Both the position numbers and the translations under genes were made by a program. From NCBI GenBank assembly GCA_032164245.1, contig JAVMKO010000001.1, forward strand, positions 168,507,434 through 168,571,433: DNA of 64,000 nt, in the 5' to 3' direction. The stretch is from Sternotherus odoratus (taxonomy: Eukaryota > Chordata > Testudines > Kinosternidae). The number at the start of each line of letters is the position of its first letter. Positions within the stretch are counted from its first letter, which is position 1. The notes beneath the pieces were generated by a model. The model ran no database searches, was not told the DNA's origin, and saw only the letters and a list, made by a program, of their open reading frames with translations. This document shows positions 61,701-63,570 of this stretch, piece after piece.

Positions 61701-62935
61701 CAGATTTAGAAGTGGAACAGTTTTTTTTGTTTGCAATAGTAATCCCAAAAATATGGGAATTTGGGGCAAGGGCATTGCGGTAGGATAAGGGTTTTCTCCA
61801 GTTTTCTTTCCTCTTCTCCTTCCCTCCTCACCCCACTTTGCCACTAAAAAGGTGGGCAGAAGGGGGGGGGGGGAAGAGGCATATAGGGAGAGGAAGAGAA
61901 TTTTTTTTGAAAAAAACAGTTTTTGTTTTTCAATTTTGTCACAATGCGGGGTGGGATTGCAAAAATGTTCTATTTTGAAAAATGTCCATCAGCTCCATCC
62001 CTGAATAACCTCTGGTTCCTTGCTGATCCAGAGAAAGGCTTTGATTTAGTTCCTCTTAGGTGAGTGGTGCAAATTCATCTTCCAGCCATTGACTGAACAT
62101 GTGTGACTATAGTGGGTTCGACCGAATGGAAACCGGGATCACATTAAATGAAGAATTCAGAGTAGCAGTGTGCATTTGGCACTGAAAACTTAGCTGAGTG
62201 GTTCACCTGTCTAGATTTTTAACCCCGATTTGTTTTCATACAGTTCTTACTCCGTCTTATACGAAAAGAACTCCAGTGTAAGGTGGAGCAGACCTTGTAA
62301 GTCTTGTGTTTTTCTATATAATGATTAAATGTTTTCATATGTAATTCTTGGCCTTTCCATCTCTGTGCTCCCTCTCCTGGCAGAAATCACAGATTCTTCG
62401 TTTATGTGCATGTACTTTAATCTGCAGGTTTTATTCTTCTTTGTAAAGAGTAACCTGATTTTCTTTAAATCTTGAAAATCTTTCTTCAAAACTATTTTTT
62501 TAAATGGTAGAGAAAATTGAGTTCAGTCACATTCTCTATACATTTTCTCCAAAGGTTTGGGCCCTCTTAATTTTTCACTCTTGAGTGTGGAACTTGGCAA
62601 TATGAGGTTTTTGGTTGGTTTGGGAGTGGAATTATTTTAATAGCTCAAATTGTACTTTTTTTTTTTCAGAAGTTGGCAGAGGCAGTAAGGAAAGGGTAGT
62701 TCTGATTTCAAACTAGTGTAAATGCAGAGAAGTTCCACTAGACCAATGGAGTTATACAAAAGTAAAACAAGTGCAACTGAAATCAAAATCAGATCCCTCA
62801 TCTATAAATATAGCATAGACTAGGAAATTGTACAACAAAGAATGTGGACAGCATTGTGAAGTTATTGATCTCTTGTTATGCACTGCTTCCAAAGTCTCAT
62901 ATTAGCTATTCTTTCACAGGTTTAAAGAACACTGA
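16973..62935 (+). CDS. SLC37A1: SLC37A1, glucose-6-phosphate exchanger 1 (19 coding exons, complete)
   Basis: Join: 16973-17028, 19537-19618, 23634-23760, 27772-27850, 28923-29058, 31981-32057, 33555-33721, 35747-35784, 39973-40056, 44289-44420, 47362-47452, 49179-49241, 51912-51997, 52878-52926, 56108-56181, 58611-58689, 59395-59492, 62244-62296, 62920-62935. This is 1587 nt, or 528 residues plus TGA, against 533 in human. Seen: all introns are GT-AG, the phases agree, and the translation follows human SLC37A1 throughout (recalled, not searched). It is a 12-helix MFS protein. MFS motif-A copies lie at about 116-125 (GIIGERLPIR) and 383-392 (GMISDRLEKR). A hydrophilic central loop spans about 242-326, and the first luminal loop has sequon N79-E-S81. 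Known for the family: SLC37 proteins are organophosphate:phosphate antiporters, and SLC37A1 is an ER-membrane Pi-linked glucose-6-phosphate exchanger. SLC37A2 is the closest alternative, but the N-terminus and central loop fit A1 better. Confidence 0.96.
17029..18010. other. SLC37A1 intron, with MIR-like tail at 17392-17460
   Basis: GAACAGTGCCTAGCACAGTA and TAGGTGCTACTGTAAAATAA near 17394-17445 match the 3' end of MIR/CORE-type SINEs in sense orientation. Nothing else was seen. Confidence 0.5.
18011..18713. mobile_element. 703-bp PIF/Harbinger-type MITE, TAA duplication
   Basis: The ends are GGGTATGGTTAGACT and, reversed, GGGCATGGTTAGACT. They are flanked by TAA at 18008-18010 and 18714-18716, the 3-bp duplication typical of PIF/Harbinger. 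Inside are CpG-containing words (TAGCGCTA, GCGCTATAACGCTAGCGC) and local repeats of AATGGCTTGCTGAT at 18440-18500. No transposase is encoded. Confidence 0.78.
18839..18905. repeat. Fragment of repeat also found at 29536
   Basis: TGTGATGGGTTGGATCACAG and CAACTGATGTGCC align with 29536-29600 (TGTGATGGGTTGGATCTCAG, ACCTGATGTGCC). Only the first ~65 bases of the longer repeat are present. Confidence 0.55.
18997..19252. mobile_element. Probable eroded hAT element
   Basis: The left end CGTTCTCAAACTTTTTTTTT and the right end TCGTTTGTGAACCTC form an imperfect inverted pair of the kind seen in hAT elements (GTTCTCAAAC type). The target-site duplication is not clear. Confidence 0.45.
19537..19618 (+). 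CDS. SLC37A1: SLC37A1 coding exon 2 (first membrane helix)
   Basis: Encodes residues 19-46. The acceptor is TTACAG and the donor GTAAGC. It contains transmembrane helix 1 (about 20-37) and ends in SRKPISIVK, which is nearly identical to human. It joins exon 1 within Trp19. Confidence 0.95.
19849..20084. mobile_element. Inverted composite of Cry-type SINE with own TSD
   Basis: 19861-19942 is sense SINE body (GTCCTGTGGCACCTTAAAGA, AAGCATAAGCTTTCGTGGG). 19943-20066 is a second copy in reverse orientation, running on into the tRNA-like head (as reverse complement CAGGGAGGTAGCCACGTTAG). The two arms (19859-19942 and 19943-20024) form a near-perfect palindrome centred on GTTGGATCCAAC with no spacer. 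The direct repeats TACAGTACATGT (19849-19860) and TACAGTACACGT (20073-20084) enclose the whole composite, so it inserted as one unit. Such tRNA-derived SINEs are typical of turtles. Confidence 0.85.
20172..21301. mobile_element. 1.13-kb hAT element with large GC-rich minisatellite
   Basis: A perfect 8-bp target-site duplication TGGATTAG lies at 20164-20171 and 21302-21309. The ends are TGGTTCTCAAACTTTTTGTA and, reversed, TTGGTTCTCAAAGTGGGGG. The inside (about 20500-21240) is a degenerate minisatellite of roughly 32-bp units built on GGGGTCAGGGCTGGAGCC and GGCAGCCCGCC. It has almost no stop codons, which produces overlapping open frames of 315, 306 and 206 codons. These are not genes. Confidence 0.85.
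20500..21240. repeat. GC-rich ~32-bp minisatellite inside the hAT
   Basis: CCATGG-type unit starts at 20521, 20553 and 20585 give a period of 32. Units then vary in length and sequence. There are many CpGs and GGGG runs, so a G-quadruplex is possible on the + strand. Confidence 0.75.
21310..23269. other. SLC37A1 intron 2-3, no exon seen
   Basis: A run of 13 C lies at 21961-21973. An old palindromic repeat lies at 22311-22410 (ACAGCAGTGTAAATCCCGAG against AATTTACACCTGTGTGGC), with another fragment near 22985-23075 (CTTCCATTGACTTC). The rest is unremarkable. Confidence 0.4.
23270..23403. mobile_element. 134-bp non-autonomous hAT, GGGCC family copy 2
   Basis: A perfect 8-bp duplication TAGAGAGA lies at 23262-23269 and 23404-23411. 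The ends are CAGGGCCAGCTCTAACTTTT and GGAGTTGCCCCTG. It is in the same family as 5570-5694, sharing the GGTTGCCCC/GCCGCCCCAAGC words. Confidence 0.8.
23634..23760 (+). CDS. SLC37A1: SLC37A1 coding exon 3 (first luminal loop)
   Basis: Encodes residues 47-88 and the first base of Asp89. The acceptor is ACGTTAG and the donor GTGAGT. It starts GELHK and ends CGWEPF as in human, but the middle (about 52-80) is poorly conserved. The sequon N79-E-S81 sits just before the conserved CGW, where human has an Asn sequon too. This is the most diverged part of the N-terminal half. Confidence 0.93.
24001..24323. mobile_element. 323-bp hAT, TAGAGCTGG family copy 1
   Basis: The ends are TAGAGCTGGCC and, reversed, TAGAGTTGGTTAGAA. 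The 8-bp duplications TAAACTAT (23993-24000) and TAAACTCT (24324-24331) differ by one base. The inside is AT-rich with short near-palindromic words. It is related to 45009-45613. Confidence 0.75.
24332..25480. other. SLC37A1 intron, unresolved repeat-like stretch
   Basis: 24530-25480 has an even, non-AT-rich texture unlike the flanks and may be an LTR or other retroelement remnant, but I could not find ends or duplications. No exon was seen. Confidence 0.25.
25486..25895. mobile_element. MITE interrupted by a 141-bp element
   Basis: The left part GGACTGGTCCACACTAGAG and the right part GTAAATGCAGACCTAGG fit the GTCTACACT-type ends of turtle PIF-like MITEs, with CTGACCCAGCTACATCGCTC inside. 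It is split by the element at 25635-25775. The ends are diverged. Confidence 0.5.
25635..25775. mobile_element. 141-bp inverted-repeat element nested in the MITE
   Basis: The ends TACCCTGTTTCCCCGAAAGT and, reversed, TACCATGTTTCCCCGAAAAT are close inverted repeats with TA at each edge. Internal copies of AAAATAAGAC are present. This fits a short Tc1/mariner-like non-autonomous element. Confidence 0.7.
26964..27116 (-). repeat. CR1 LINE 3' end, antisense
   Basis: CATAAGAATGGCCATACTGG, GACCAATGGTCCAGCTAGCC and AGCTTCTGGCAGTCAG match the reverse complement of the sauropsid CR1 3' region. Copies also occur at 33920 and 63417. It is truncated and has no open frame. Confidence 0.8.
27117..27771. 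other. AT-rich end of SLC37A1 intron 3-4
   Basis: AT-rich with a T(10)/A(12)-type inverted homopolymer at 27658-27681. No exon was seen before 27772. Confidence 0.4.
27772..27850 (+). CDS. SLC37A1: SLC37A1 coding exon 4 (helix 2)
   Basis: Encodes residues 89-115, split at both ends. The acceptor is TTCTTAG and the donor GTAATT. The translation KNNYKQLLGALDYSFLCAYA and onward is almost identical to human SLC37A1 and covers transmembrane helix 2. Confidence 0.95.
28002..28272. mobile_element. 271-bp PIF/Harbinger-type MITE, TTA duplication
   Basis: The ends are GGGCTTATCTACATTA and, reversed, GGGCTTGTCTACACTA. They are flanked by TTA at 27999-28001 and 28273-28275, the PIF/Harbinger duplication. 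The inside contains GATCGATC and AGCGCTCAGCGCTCGA words. It lies between exons 4 and 5. Confidence 0.85.
28362..28675. mobile_element. Probable eroded MITE
   Basis: Left GTATGTCTAAATAACAGCTG and right CTGCTGCTGTGTAGAATCAC are loosely inverted. Internal words such as AGCTCAAGCAGGGCTA and CTGGGAATTGCATCTCCC fit a known type of turtle inverted-repeat element. The target-site duplication is unclear. Confidence 0.4.
28923..29058 (+). CDS. SLC37A1: SLC37A1 coding exon 5 (MFS motif A, helices 3-4)
   Basis: Encodes residues 115-160. The acceptor is TTCTCAG and the donor GTAAGC. It starts with the loop 2-3 motif GIIGERLPIR, the MFS motif-A position, followed by helix 3 and the start of helix 4 (YFYNIHNLWFYMIAQ). 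Confidence 0.95.
29455..29527. repeat. Old palindromic amniote repeat
   Basis: GATCCAAAGCCCATTGAAAT is matched in reverse by GATGAACTTTGGATGAGG, around a CAATGGAAAG...CATTGAC centre. Confidence 0.6.
29536..30525. repeat. Long interspersed repeat, possibly LTR-type
   Basis: It starts TGTGATGGGTTGGATCTCAG; a fragment of the same sequence occurs at 18839. It contains AACCCCAAATAAATCCG, GTTAATTAATAAGTAAAAAG and TTCCAATAAGCTTCTTT. I recognise it as a common turtle repeat but cannot assign the class with certainty. The right limit is approximate. Confidence 0.5.
30719..31530. mobile_element. hAT-like element with GC-rich interior
   Basis: The left end CTTTCCAAACTGTGTGTCGC followed by GACACA and repeated GTGTGTCGGCGACA matches a hAT-type end (CCAAACTGTG). 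The interior to about 31430 is very GC- and CpG-rich and generates long spurious frames on both strands. A convincing right end was not found, so it may be truncated. Confidence 0.5.
31730..31835. repeat. 21-bp tandem repeat, five copies
   Basis: Unit AACCTCCGGTTTGCCTTATAA, with copies starting at about 31730, 31751, 31772, 31792 and 31813 (one is 20 bp). Copies are almost identical, so the expansion is young. It ends 146 bases before exon 6. Confidence 0.9.
31836..31885 (+). repeat. MIR/CORE-SINE-like tail
   Basis: AAAAGCTTTGAAATCCTTGG and AAAGTGCTGTATGTATAAAG fit the 3' end of MIR-type SINEs. Confidence 0.55.
31981..32057 (+). CDS. SLC37A1: SLC37A1 coding exon 6
   Basis: Encodes residues 161-185 and two bases of Arg186 (ANGLVQTTGWPSVVTCIGNW and onward). 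The acceptor is ATTTCAG. The donor GTAAAA is weaker than most in this gene. Codon 186 is completed by the first base of exon 7. Confidence 0.95.
32221..32440. repeat. C-rich interspersed repeat fragment
   Basis: Contains CCAAGGCCCCGCCCCCACAT and CCTGAGGCCCTGCCCAGATT repeats. It resembles the interior of non-autonomous hAT elements. No boundaries were seen. Confidence 0.35.
32441..32885. repeat. Turtle-type interspersed repeat (hAT-like)
   Basis: GAAAAGGGACCCTGGCAGTT, CAGCACCAATGACCAGGCC, then an inverted pair around 32660-32720 (CTTCCATTGGCTGCCG against GGCCAATGGGAGCTGC). I recognise this as a common element from other turtle sequence, but the ends are eroded. Confidence 0.45.
32960..33185. 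mobile_element. Eroded MITE fragment
   Basis: GTAGTGTAGACCAGGCTGG near 33023 and CTAGTGTAGACATAGG near 33167 are the ends of GTCTACACT-type MITEs. CAGCTGTGCTGCTGTAAC lies between them. Confidence 0.45.
33228..33300. repeat. Old palindromic amniote repeat
   Basis: GACCTGATCCAAAATCCACT at the left and GGCCTTAATCAGGC at the right flank a centre with AATGGGAGTCATGCC. Confidence 0.5.
33555..33721 (+). CDS. SLC37A1: SLC37A1 coding exon 7 (helices 5-6)
   Basis: Encodes residues 186-241 and the first base of His242. The acceptor is ATGCAG and the donor GTAAGT. The run RRGLIMGIWNSHTSVGNILG is the best conserved part of the protein. Helices 5 and 6 follow, ending VCFLFLIE. Confidence 0.96.
33920..34090 (-). 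repeat. CR1 LINE 3' end, antisense
   Basis: CATAAGAACATTAGAATGGC, CAGACCAAAGGTCCATCCAG and CCGACAGTGGCCAATGCCAG match the reverse complement of the CR1 3' region, as at 26964 and 63417. Confidence 0.85.
34091..34871. other. SLC37A1 intron, no exon seen
   Basis: No repeat with clear ends and no coding signal were seen. Confidence 0.3.
34872..35573. mobile_element. 702-bp MITE with GGGCTTGGCTACACTTGCAA ends
   Basis: The left end GGGCTTGGCTACACTTGCAA and, reversed, the right end GGGCTTGGCTAAACTTGCAG are strong inverted repeats. The flanking triplets TAT/TGT do not match perfectly, so the duplication has decayed. The interior has no transposase; an antisense frame of 79 codons is not supported. 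Confidence 0.75.
35747..35784 (+). CDS. SLC37A1: SLC37A1 coding exon 8 (38-nt micro-exon, central loop)
   Basis: Encodes residues 242-254 (HPKDLSCTYKPSS), the start of the cytoplasmic loop between helices 6 and 7. The acceptor is TATTTCAG and the donor GTAAGT. It is short, but supported by both splice sites, by phase, and by similarity to human HPNDVRCS. Skipping it would shift the frame. Confidence 0.9.
35785..36214. other. SLC37A1 intron, no exon seen
   Basis: AT-rich. Nothing was recognised. Confidence 0.3.
36215..36560 (-). repeat. CR1 LINE 3' region, antisense, degraded
   Basis: ATATCCTTTGGCAGTGAGTA, GTACACTGAAAGAAAATG and GTCTTGTTCTTGTATGG follow the reverse complement of the CR1 3' region just inside the part seen at 26964, 33920 and 63417, but with many changes. 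Confidence 0.55.
36561..39972. other. SLC37A1 intron, no exon seen
   Basis: A run of about 19 A lies at 36921-36940. 37000-39600 looks like unique intron sequence with no clear repeat ends and no frame with splice support. Confidence 0.35.
39973..40056 (+). CDS. SLC37A1: SLC37A1 coding exon 9 (central loop)
   Basis: Encodes residues 255-282, phase 0 at both ends. The acceptor is TTTTGCAG and the donor GTAAAA. It reads SSKSYMNGTNKFRVQKPT and onward and aligns with the human loop around SKGYENGTNRLRLQK. At 84 nt and symmetric, it could be skipped without a frameshift. Confidence 0.9.
40057..42144. other. SLC37A1 intron, no exon seen
   Basis: Nothing was recognised with confidence. Confidence 0.3.
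42145..42180 (+). repeat. Cry-type SINE head only
   Basis: AGAATCAGAGAGGTAGCCGT and GTTAGTCTGGACTCAG are the tRNA-like 5' head of the turtle SINE. The body is absent, so this is a short fragment. Confidence 0.7.
42181..44288. other. SLC37A1 intron, no exon seen
   Basis: A direct duplication of TGTATTTACTTTTTTTGTGTG lies at about 44223-44268, just before exon 10. About 43040-43600 is richer in GC than its flanks but has no recognisable element. Confidence 0.35.
44289..44420 (+). CDS. SLC37A1: SLC37A1 coding exon 10 (end of central loop)
   Basis: Encodes residues 283-326, phase 0 at both ends. With the acceptor at 44288 it starts DSAMQCLLPD, matching human DPEMQCLLLSD. The tract before this acceptor is poor in pyrimidines (GGGAAACTATATGTAG). 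A second in-frame AG ends at 44303 and would drop DSAMQ. The exon ends SFIGALRIP. The donor is GTGAGT. Confidence 0.88.
45009..45613. mobile_element. 605-bp hAT, TAGAGCTGG family copy 2
   Basis: A perfect 8-bp duplication GTCCCAGT lies at 45001-45008 and 45614-45621. The ends are TAGAGCTGGTTGGAA and, reversed, TAAAGCTGGTCAGAA. The AT-rich arms carry GAAAATTTTTCA-like words. The centre holds an inverted pair of ACTACATCTCCCATGAT motifs at 45293-45364. Confidence 0.85.
45293..45364. promoter_or_regulatory. Inverted pair of ZNF143-like motifs
   Basis: ACTACATCTCCCATGATGC at 45293-45311 and its reverse complement core ATCATGGGAGATGTAGT at 45348-45364 face each other across 36 bases. The pattern ACTACAnnTCCCAnnATGC is the known ZNF143/SBS motif. 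Whether it binds here is inference. Confidence 0.5.
45622..47361. other. SLC37A1 intron, no exon seen
   Basis: GGGTGGGTGGGTGGGC simple repeats lie at about 46565-46580. The rest was not recognised. Confidence 0.35.
47362..47452 (+). CDS. SLC37A1: SLC37A1 coding exon 11 (helix 7)
   Basis: Encodes residues 327-356 and the first base of Glu357. The acceptor TCTCCTTAG has a strong pyrimidine tract, and the donor is GTAAGT. VVEFSLCLLFAKLVSYTFLF is identical to human over this run and forms transmembrane helix 7. Confidence 0.96.
47520..47600 (-). repeat. CORE/MIR-like repeat, antisense
   Basis: ATGGTGCTAGGCACTGTGCA followed by AACACATACAGAGA matches the reverse complement of the 3' end of a common amniote SINE/LINE tail. 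Related copies are at 51010 and 55670. Confidence 0.6.
47853..48047. mobile_element. 195-bp TA-flanked inverted-repeat element
   Basis: The ends TACACTACTACCTCGATATA and, reversed, TACACTGCTACCTCGATAGA, with TA at each edge, fit a Tc1/mariner (Tigger-like) non-autonomous element. Confidence 0.8.
48100..49030. mobile_element. MITE remnant split by the solo LTR
   Basis: On both sides of the LTR (48110-48257 and 48962-49025) the sequence has GTGTAGACACAC, AAGCCATTCTGGTGTAAGGC and CCTTTATACCATTGTAACTG, the type seen in eroded MITEs. The ends were not resolved. Confidence 0.4.
48258..48961 (-). mobile_element. Solo LTR, 704 bp, 5-bp TSD
   Basis: It begins TGTAACAG and ends CTCTCTACA, so it has TG...CA ends in both orientations. 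It is flanked by GGCAC at 48253-48257 and 48962-48966. The interior is GC-rich and non-coding. This is the footprint of an LTR retroelement reduced to a single LTR by recombination. The minus orientation is inferred from a CTTATGAAAGGG promoter-like motif on that strand and is not certain. No viral gene remains. Confidence 0.75.
49179..49241 (+). CDS. SLC37A1: SLC37A1 coding exon 12
   Basis: Encodes residues 357-377 and one base of Gly378 (HLDAKRAGDLSTLFDVGGIF). Human begins DHLDAKKAGELS. The acceptor is TTGTTAG and the donor GTAAGT. The exon is 63 nt, a multiple of three, but starts within a codon. Confidence 0.95.
49242..50029. other. SLC37A1 intron, no exon seen
   Basis: About 49870-49985 has MITE-like words (ATGGTGGCATAACC). 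No coding exon was seen. Confidence 0.35.
50030..50112 (+). repeat. CR1 LINE 3' end, sense
   Basis: GGGGACTGAACTAGATGACT, CACTTCCAATCCTAAGATTC and the terminal TTTGATTCTATG repeat are the classic CR1 3' terminus. This is the only sense copy recognised in the window. Confidence 0.8.
50139..50595. mobile_element. MITE interrupted near its right end by a hAT
   Basis: The left end CATGTCTACACTGGG and the right remains AAGTGTAGAC (before the hAT) and TAGAACAAGCC (after it) form the ends of a GTCTACACT-type MITE. GACCTAGCTATGTCAGTC is typical of this family. Confidence 0.6.
50244..50577. mobile_element. 334-bp hAT nested in the MITE
   Basis: The ends are CAGGACTAGGTAACCTATGG and, reversed, CAGGGGTCGGCAACCTTTCA. 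The 8-bp duplications GTGTAGAC (50236-50243) and GTGTAGAA (50578-50585) differ by one base. The interior includes a local repeat of AAGCTTCTTAAACATT. Confidence 0.8.
51005..51160 (-). repeat. CORE/MIR-like repeat, antisense
   Basis: AGCAGTGGCACCCAGGAACC, CCCCATTGTACGAGGCACTG, GACAAACAAAGAACAAAAAG and GAGAGTTTACCATCTAGGTG match a common sauropsid repeat read in reverse orientation. Confidence 0.7.
51737..51785 (+). repeat. (TG)n microsatellite before exon 13
   Basis: A pure TG tract of 49 bases, ending 126 bases upstream of coding exon 13. In the transcript it is a UG repeat. Confidence 0.97.
51912..51997 (+). CDS. SLC37A1: SLC37A1 coding exon 13 (second MFS motif A)
   Basis: Encodes residues 378-406, including GMISDRLEKR in loop 8-9, the C-terminal-half copy of MFS motif A. 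The acceptor CTTTTTCAG is strong and the donor is GTAAGA. A TG dinucleotide tract of 49 bases ends 126 bases upstream. Confidence 0.95.
51998..52651. other. SLC37A1 intron 13, no exon seen
   Basis: Minus-strand frames of 82 and 102 codons at 51892-52376 overlap exon 13 or the intron and have no support. Confidence 0.35.
52652..52728 (+). repeat. (GT)n(GA)n compound microsatellite before exon 14
   Basis: GT dinucleotides run to about 52688, then GA dinucleotides to 52728, ending 149 bases upstream of exon 14. Confidence 0.97.
52878..52926 (+). CDS. SLC37A1: SLC37A1 coding exon 14 (49 nt)
   Basis: Encodes residues 407-422 and the first base of Val423 (LYMFSAISKMGLEATI). The acceptor is ATTACAG and the donor GTGAGA. 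A composite TG/GA microsatellite ends 149 bases upstream. Skipping this exon would shift the frame. Confidence 0.94.
52927..54346. other. SLC37A1 intron, with hAT-family remnant at 53160-53590
   Basis: 53160-53590 is AT-rich and ends GACCATTTTTGACCAACTCT, like the right end of the TAGAGCTGG family, but has no intact duplication. It includes A-, T- and G-runs at 53503-53552. No exon was seen. Confidence 0.4.
54347..54829. mobile_element. 483-bp hAT with C-rich minisatellite
   Basis: A perfect 8-bp duplication TTCAGTTT lies at 54339-54346 and 54830-54837. The ends CAGGGCTGGCGACAGG and, reversed, CAGGGCCGGCGACAGG are near-identical. The interior (54400-54770) is a degenerate tandem array of CCGGTCTCCCGCC / CCCGCGGGGCCCCCC units. 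It generates stop-free frames on both strands (up to 167 codons) that are not genes. Confidence 0.9.
54838..55665. other. SLC37A1 intron, no exon seen
   Basis: Nothing was recognised. Confidence 0.3.
55666..55800 (-). repeat. CORE/MIR-like repeat, antisense
   Basis: GGAGCCCCATTGGGGTAGGC, CTGTACAAACAGATAAAGGA and GAAGGGTTTTCAGTCTAAAA match the same family as at 51005. Confidence 0.65.
56108..56181 (+). CDS. SLC37A1: SLC37A1 coding exon 15
   Basis: Encodes residues 423-447 (MLLISGALVNGPYALITTAV and onward), a membrane helix ending SADL. The acceptor is CCAACAG and the donor GTGAGT. Human reads SGALVSGPYTLITTAVSADL. Confidence 0.95.
56182..58610. other. SLC37A1 intron, unresolved repeat-like stretch
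   Basis: About 56840-57660 has the texture of a retroelement remnant (AGATTTAATAAAGACAAGAG, C-rich blocks) but no ends or duplications were found. No exon was recognised. Confidence 0.3.
58611..58689 (+). CDS. SLC37A1: SLC37A1 coding exon 16
   Basis: Encodes residues 448-473 and the first base of Gly474 (THKSLKGNARALSTVTAIID and onward). The acceptor is CGCTGTAG and the donor GTAAGC. Human differs at only about one position (NAHALST). Confidence 0.95.
58690..59394. other. SLC37A1 intron 16, no exon seen
   Basis: Short overlapping frames lie at 58748-59288 without similarity or splice support. Confidence 0.35.
59395..59492 (+). CDS. SLC37A1: SLC37A1 coding exon 17 (last helices)
   Basis: Encodes residues 474-506 (AALGPLLAGLISPSGWNNVF and onward, ending ADACALL). 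The acceptor is ATTTTAG and the donor GTAAGT. It covers most of helices 11-12. Confidence 0.95.
59493..60194. other. SLC37A1 intron 17, first part
   Basis: Nothing was recognised. Confidence 0.3.
60195..60385 (+). repeat. MIR/CORE-SINE-like repeat
   Basis: CAAATCTCTTAACTTCTTTG, GCCCCTCTGCCAAGGGAGGA and CTGTAAAGTGCTTTGGTATC follow the 3' half of MIR-type SINEs in sense orientation. Confidence 0.65.
60498..60600. mobile_element. Short MITE, TAGGGTGACCAGAC family
   Basis: The left end TAGGGTGACCAGACGTCCCA and the right-end remnant TATGATCACC (degraded CTGGTCACCCTA) with CCGGTTTTTCCCCC inside match a very common turtle inverted-repeat element. The right end is eroded. Confidence 0.6.
60993..61246. 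mobile_element. Second inverted SINE composite with own TSD
   Basis: 61003-61130 is sense SINE body and tail (AATCCAGTGGCACCTTAAAC, GCATAAGCTTTCGTGGGC, GGAGTGAAAATTACAGATGC). About 61140-61230 is antisense body and tRNA-like head (reverse complement CAAGTATCAGGGGGTAGCCG). The direct repeat TGGGAATTAG at 60993-61002 and 61237-61246 encloses the whole composite. The sense part lacks its head; the antisense part lacks its tail. Confidence 0.82.
61247..62243. other. SLC37A1 intron 17, last part
   Basis: An old palindromic fragment lies at 61465-61535 (CCTGATCCTGCAG). A run of G lies at 61862-61873. A TAGAGCTGG-family remnant lies at about 61890-62000 (TGTCCATCAGCTCCATCC). No exon was seen. Confidence 0.35.
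62244..62296 (+). CDS. SLC37A1: SLC37A1 coding exon 18
   Basis: Encodes residues 507-523 and two bases of Leu524 (FLLRLIRKELQCKVEQT). The acceptor is CATACAG and the donor GTAAGT. Codon TTG is split by the donor. If the intron is retained, the next codon is the TAA inside GTAAGT, so translation stops after EQTL. The segment from about 518 is shorter than in human. Confidence 0.9.
62297..62919. other. SLC37A1 intron 18
   Basis: GT-AG intron of 623 bases between the last two coding exons. A palindromic-repeat fragment lies near 62730-62800. Confidence 0.5.
62920..62935 (+). CDS. SLC37A1: SLC37A1 terminal coding exon 19 (FKEH stop)
   Basis: The acceptor is TTTCACAG. The exon completes Leu524 and adds FKEH and TGA. 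Human SLC37A1 ends FKEQ, and I recall the paralogue SLC37A2 also having a short KEI-type end. The match of phase, acceptor and tetrapeptide is the evidence, since the coding part is only 16 nt. The 3' UTR continues from 62936. Confidence 0.8.
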
Positions 62936-63030
62936 ATTATCATATCTCAGACATGGAATTAAGGTCTACGTGTGTGGTCAAAACTACGCCCTCAAAAGAC
63001 TATGGAATAAATTATTCTGTATTTGAGATT
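62936..63030 (+). other. SLC37A1: SLC37A1 3' UTR (short form)
   Basis: This runs from the stop codon to the predicted cleavage region, about 95 bases. The boundary depends on use of the AATAAA at 63006; a longer form cannot be excluded. Confidence 0.45.
63006..63011 (+). terminator. SLC37A1: Polyadenylation signal AATAAA
   Basis: A canonical AATAAA lies 70 bases after the stop codon, followed by a T/G-rich element (TTTGTCTTGTGG, about 63031-63042). That spacing is typical of a working cleavage site. Confidence 0.55.
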
Positions 63031-63416
63031 TGTCTTGTGGAGCATTTTGCACATTTACCAGGAGAGGATTTAGGAATTCAGCTGGTGAATTCCTGGTGAA
63101 GTTTTTTTGTTTTTGTTTTTTCCTGTTTGCACATGCATCAGTCTCTCAGGATGGTGACTGTTTATCACATGAAGAGACAGAAGCTTTGGGAAGCTGCTAG
63201 CTGTATGCCTTAACTGAGCCAAAAAAAGAAATACCAAGTGCCTTTTGATTAATTTTTCATAGGATATTTTAAGTAAACCTTAAACTGCTTATTTTTAACA
63301 AAATGCAAGGAGATTTGAGGAAAGAGCACAAAGAAGAAAATGAAAACTCTTCACATGTTCTAGCAGTGGAAAGTGTCAATGGTTTTAGCAAGGCATTTGT
63401 GAACAAAGTGTCCTTT
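63031..63416. other. 3' flank, no gene seen
   Basis: AT-rich. There is no second poly(A) signal of canonical form. Confidence 0.35.
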
Positions 63417-63570
63417 TAAGAACATAAGAACGGCCATACTGGGTCAGACCAAAGGTCCATCTAGCCCAGCATCCTGTCTTCCGACAGTGGCCAATGCCAG
63501 GTGCCCCAGAGGGAAAGAACAGAACAAGTAATCATCAAATGATCCATCCCGTCGCCCATTTATGCCGCCT
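63417..63570 (-). repeat. CR1 LINE 3' end, antisense
   Basis: AAGAACATAAGAACGGCCAT, CAGACCAAAGGTCCATCTAG and CCGACAGTGGCCAATGCCAG are the reverse complement of the CR1 3' region. This is the best preserved of the antisense copies. Confidence 0.9.
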
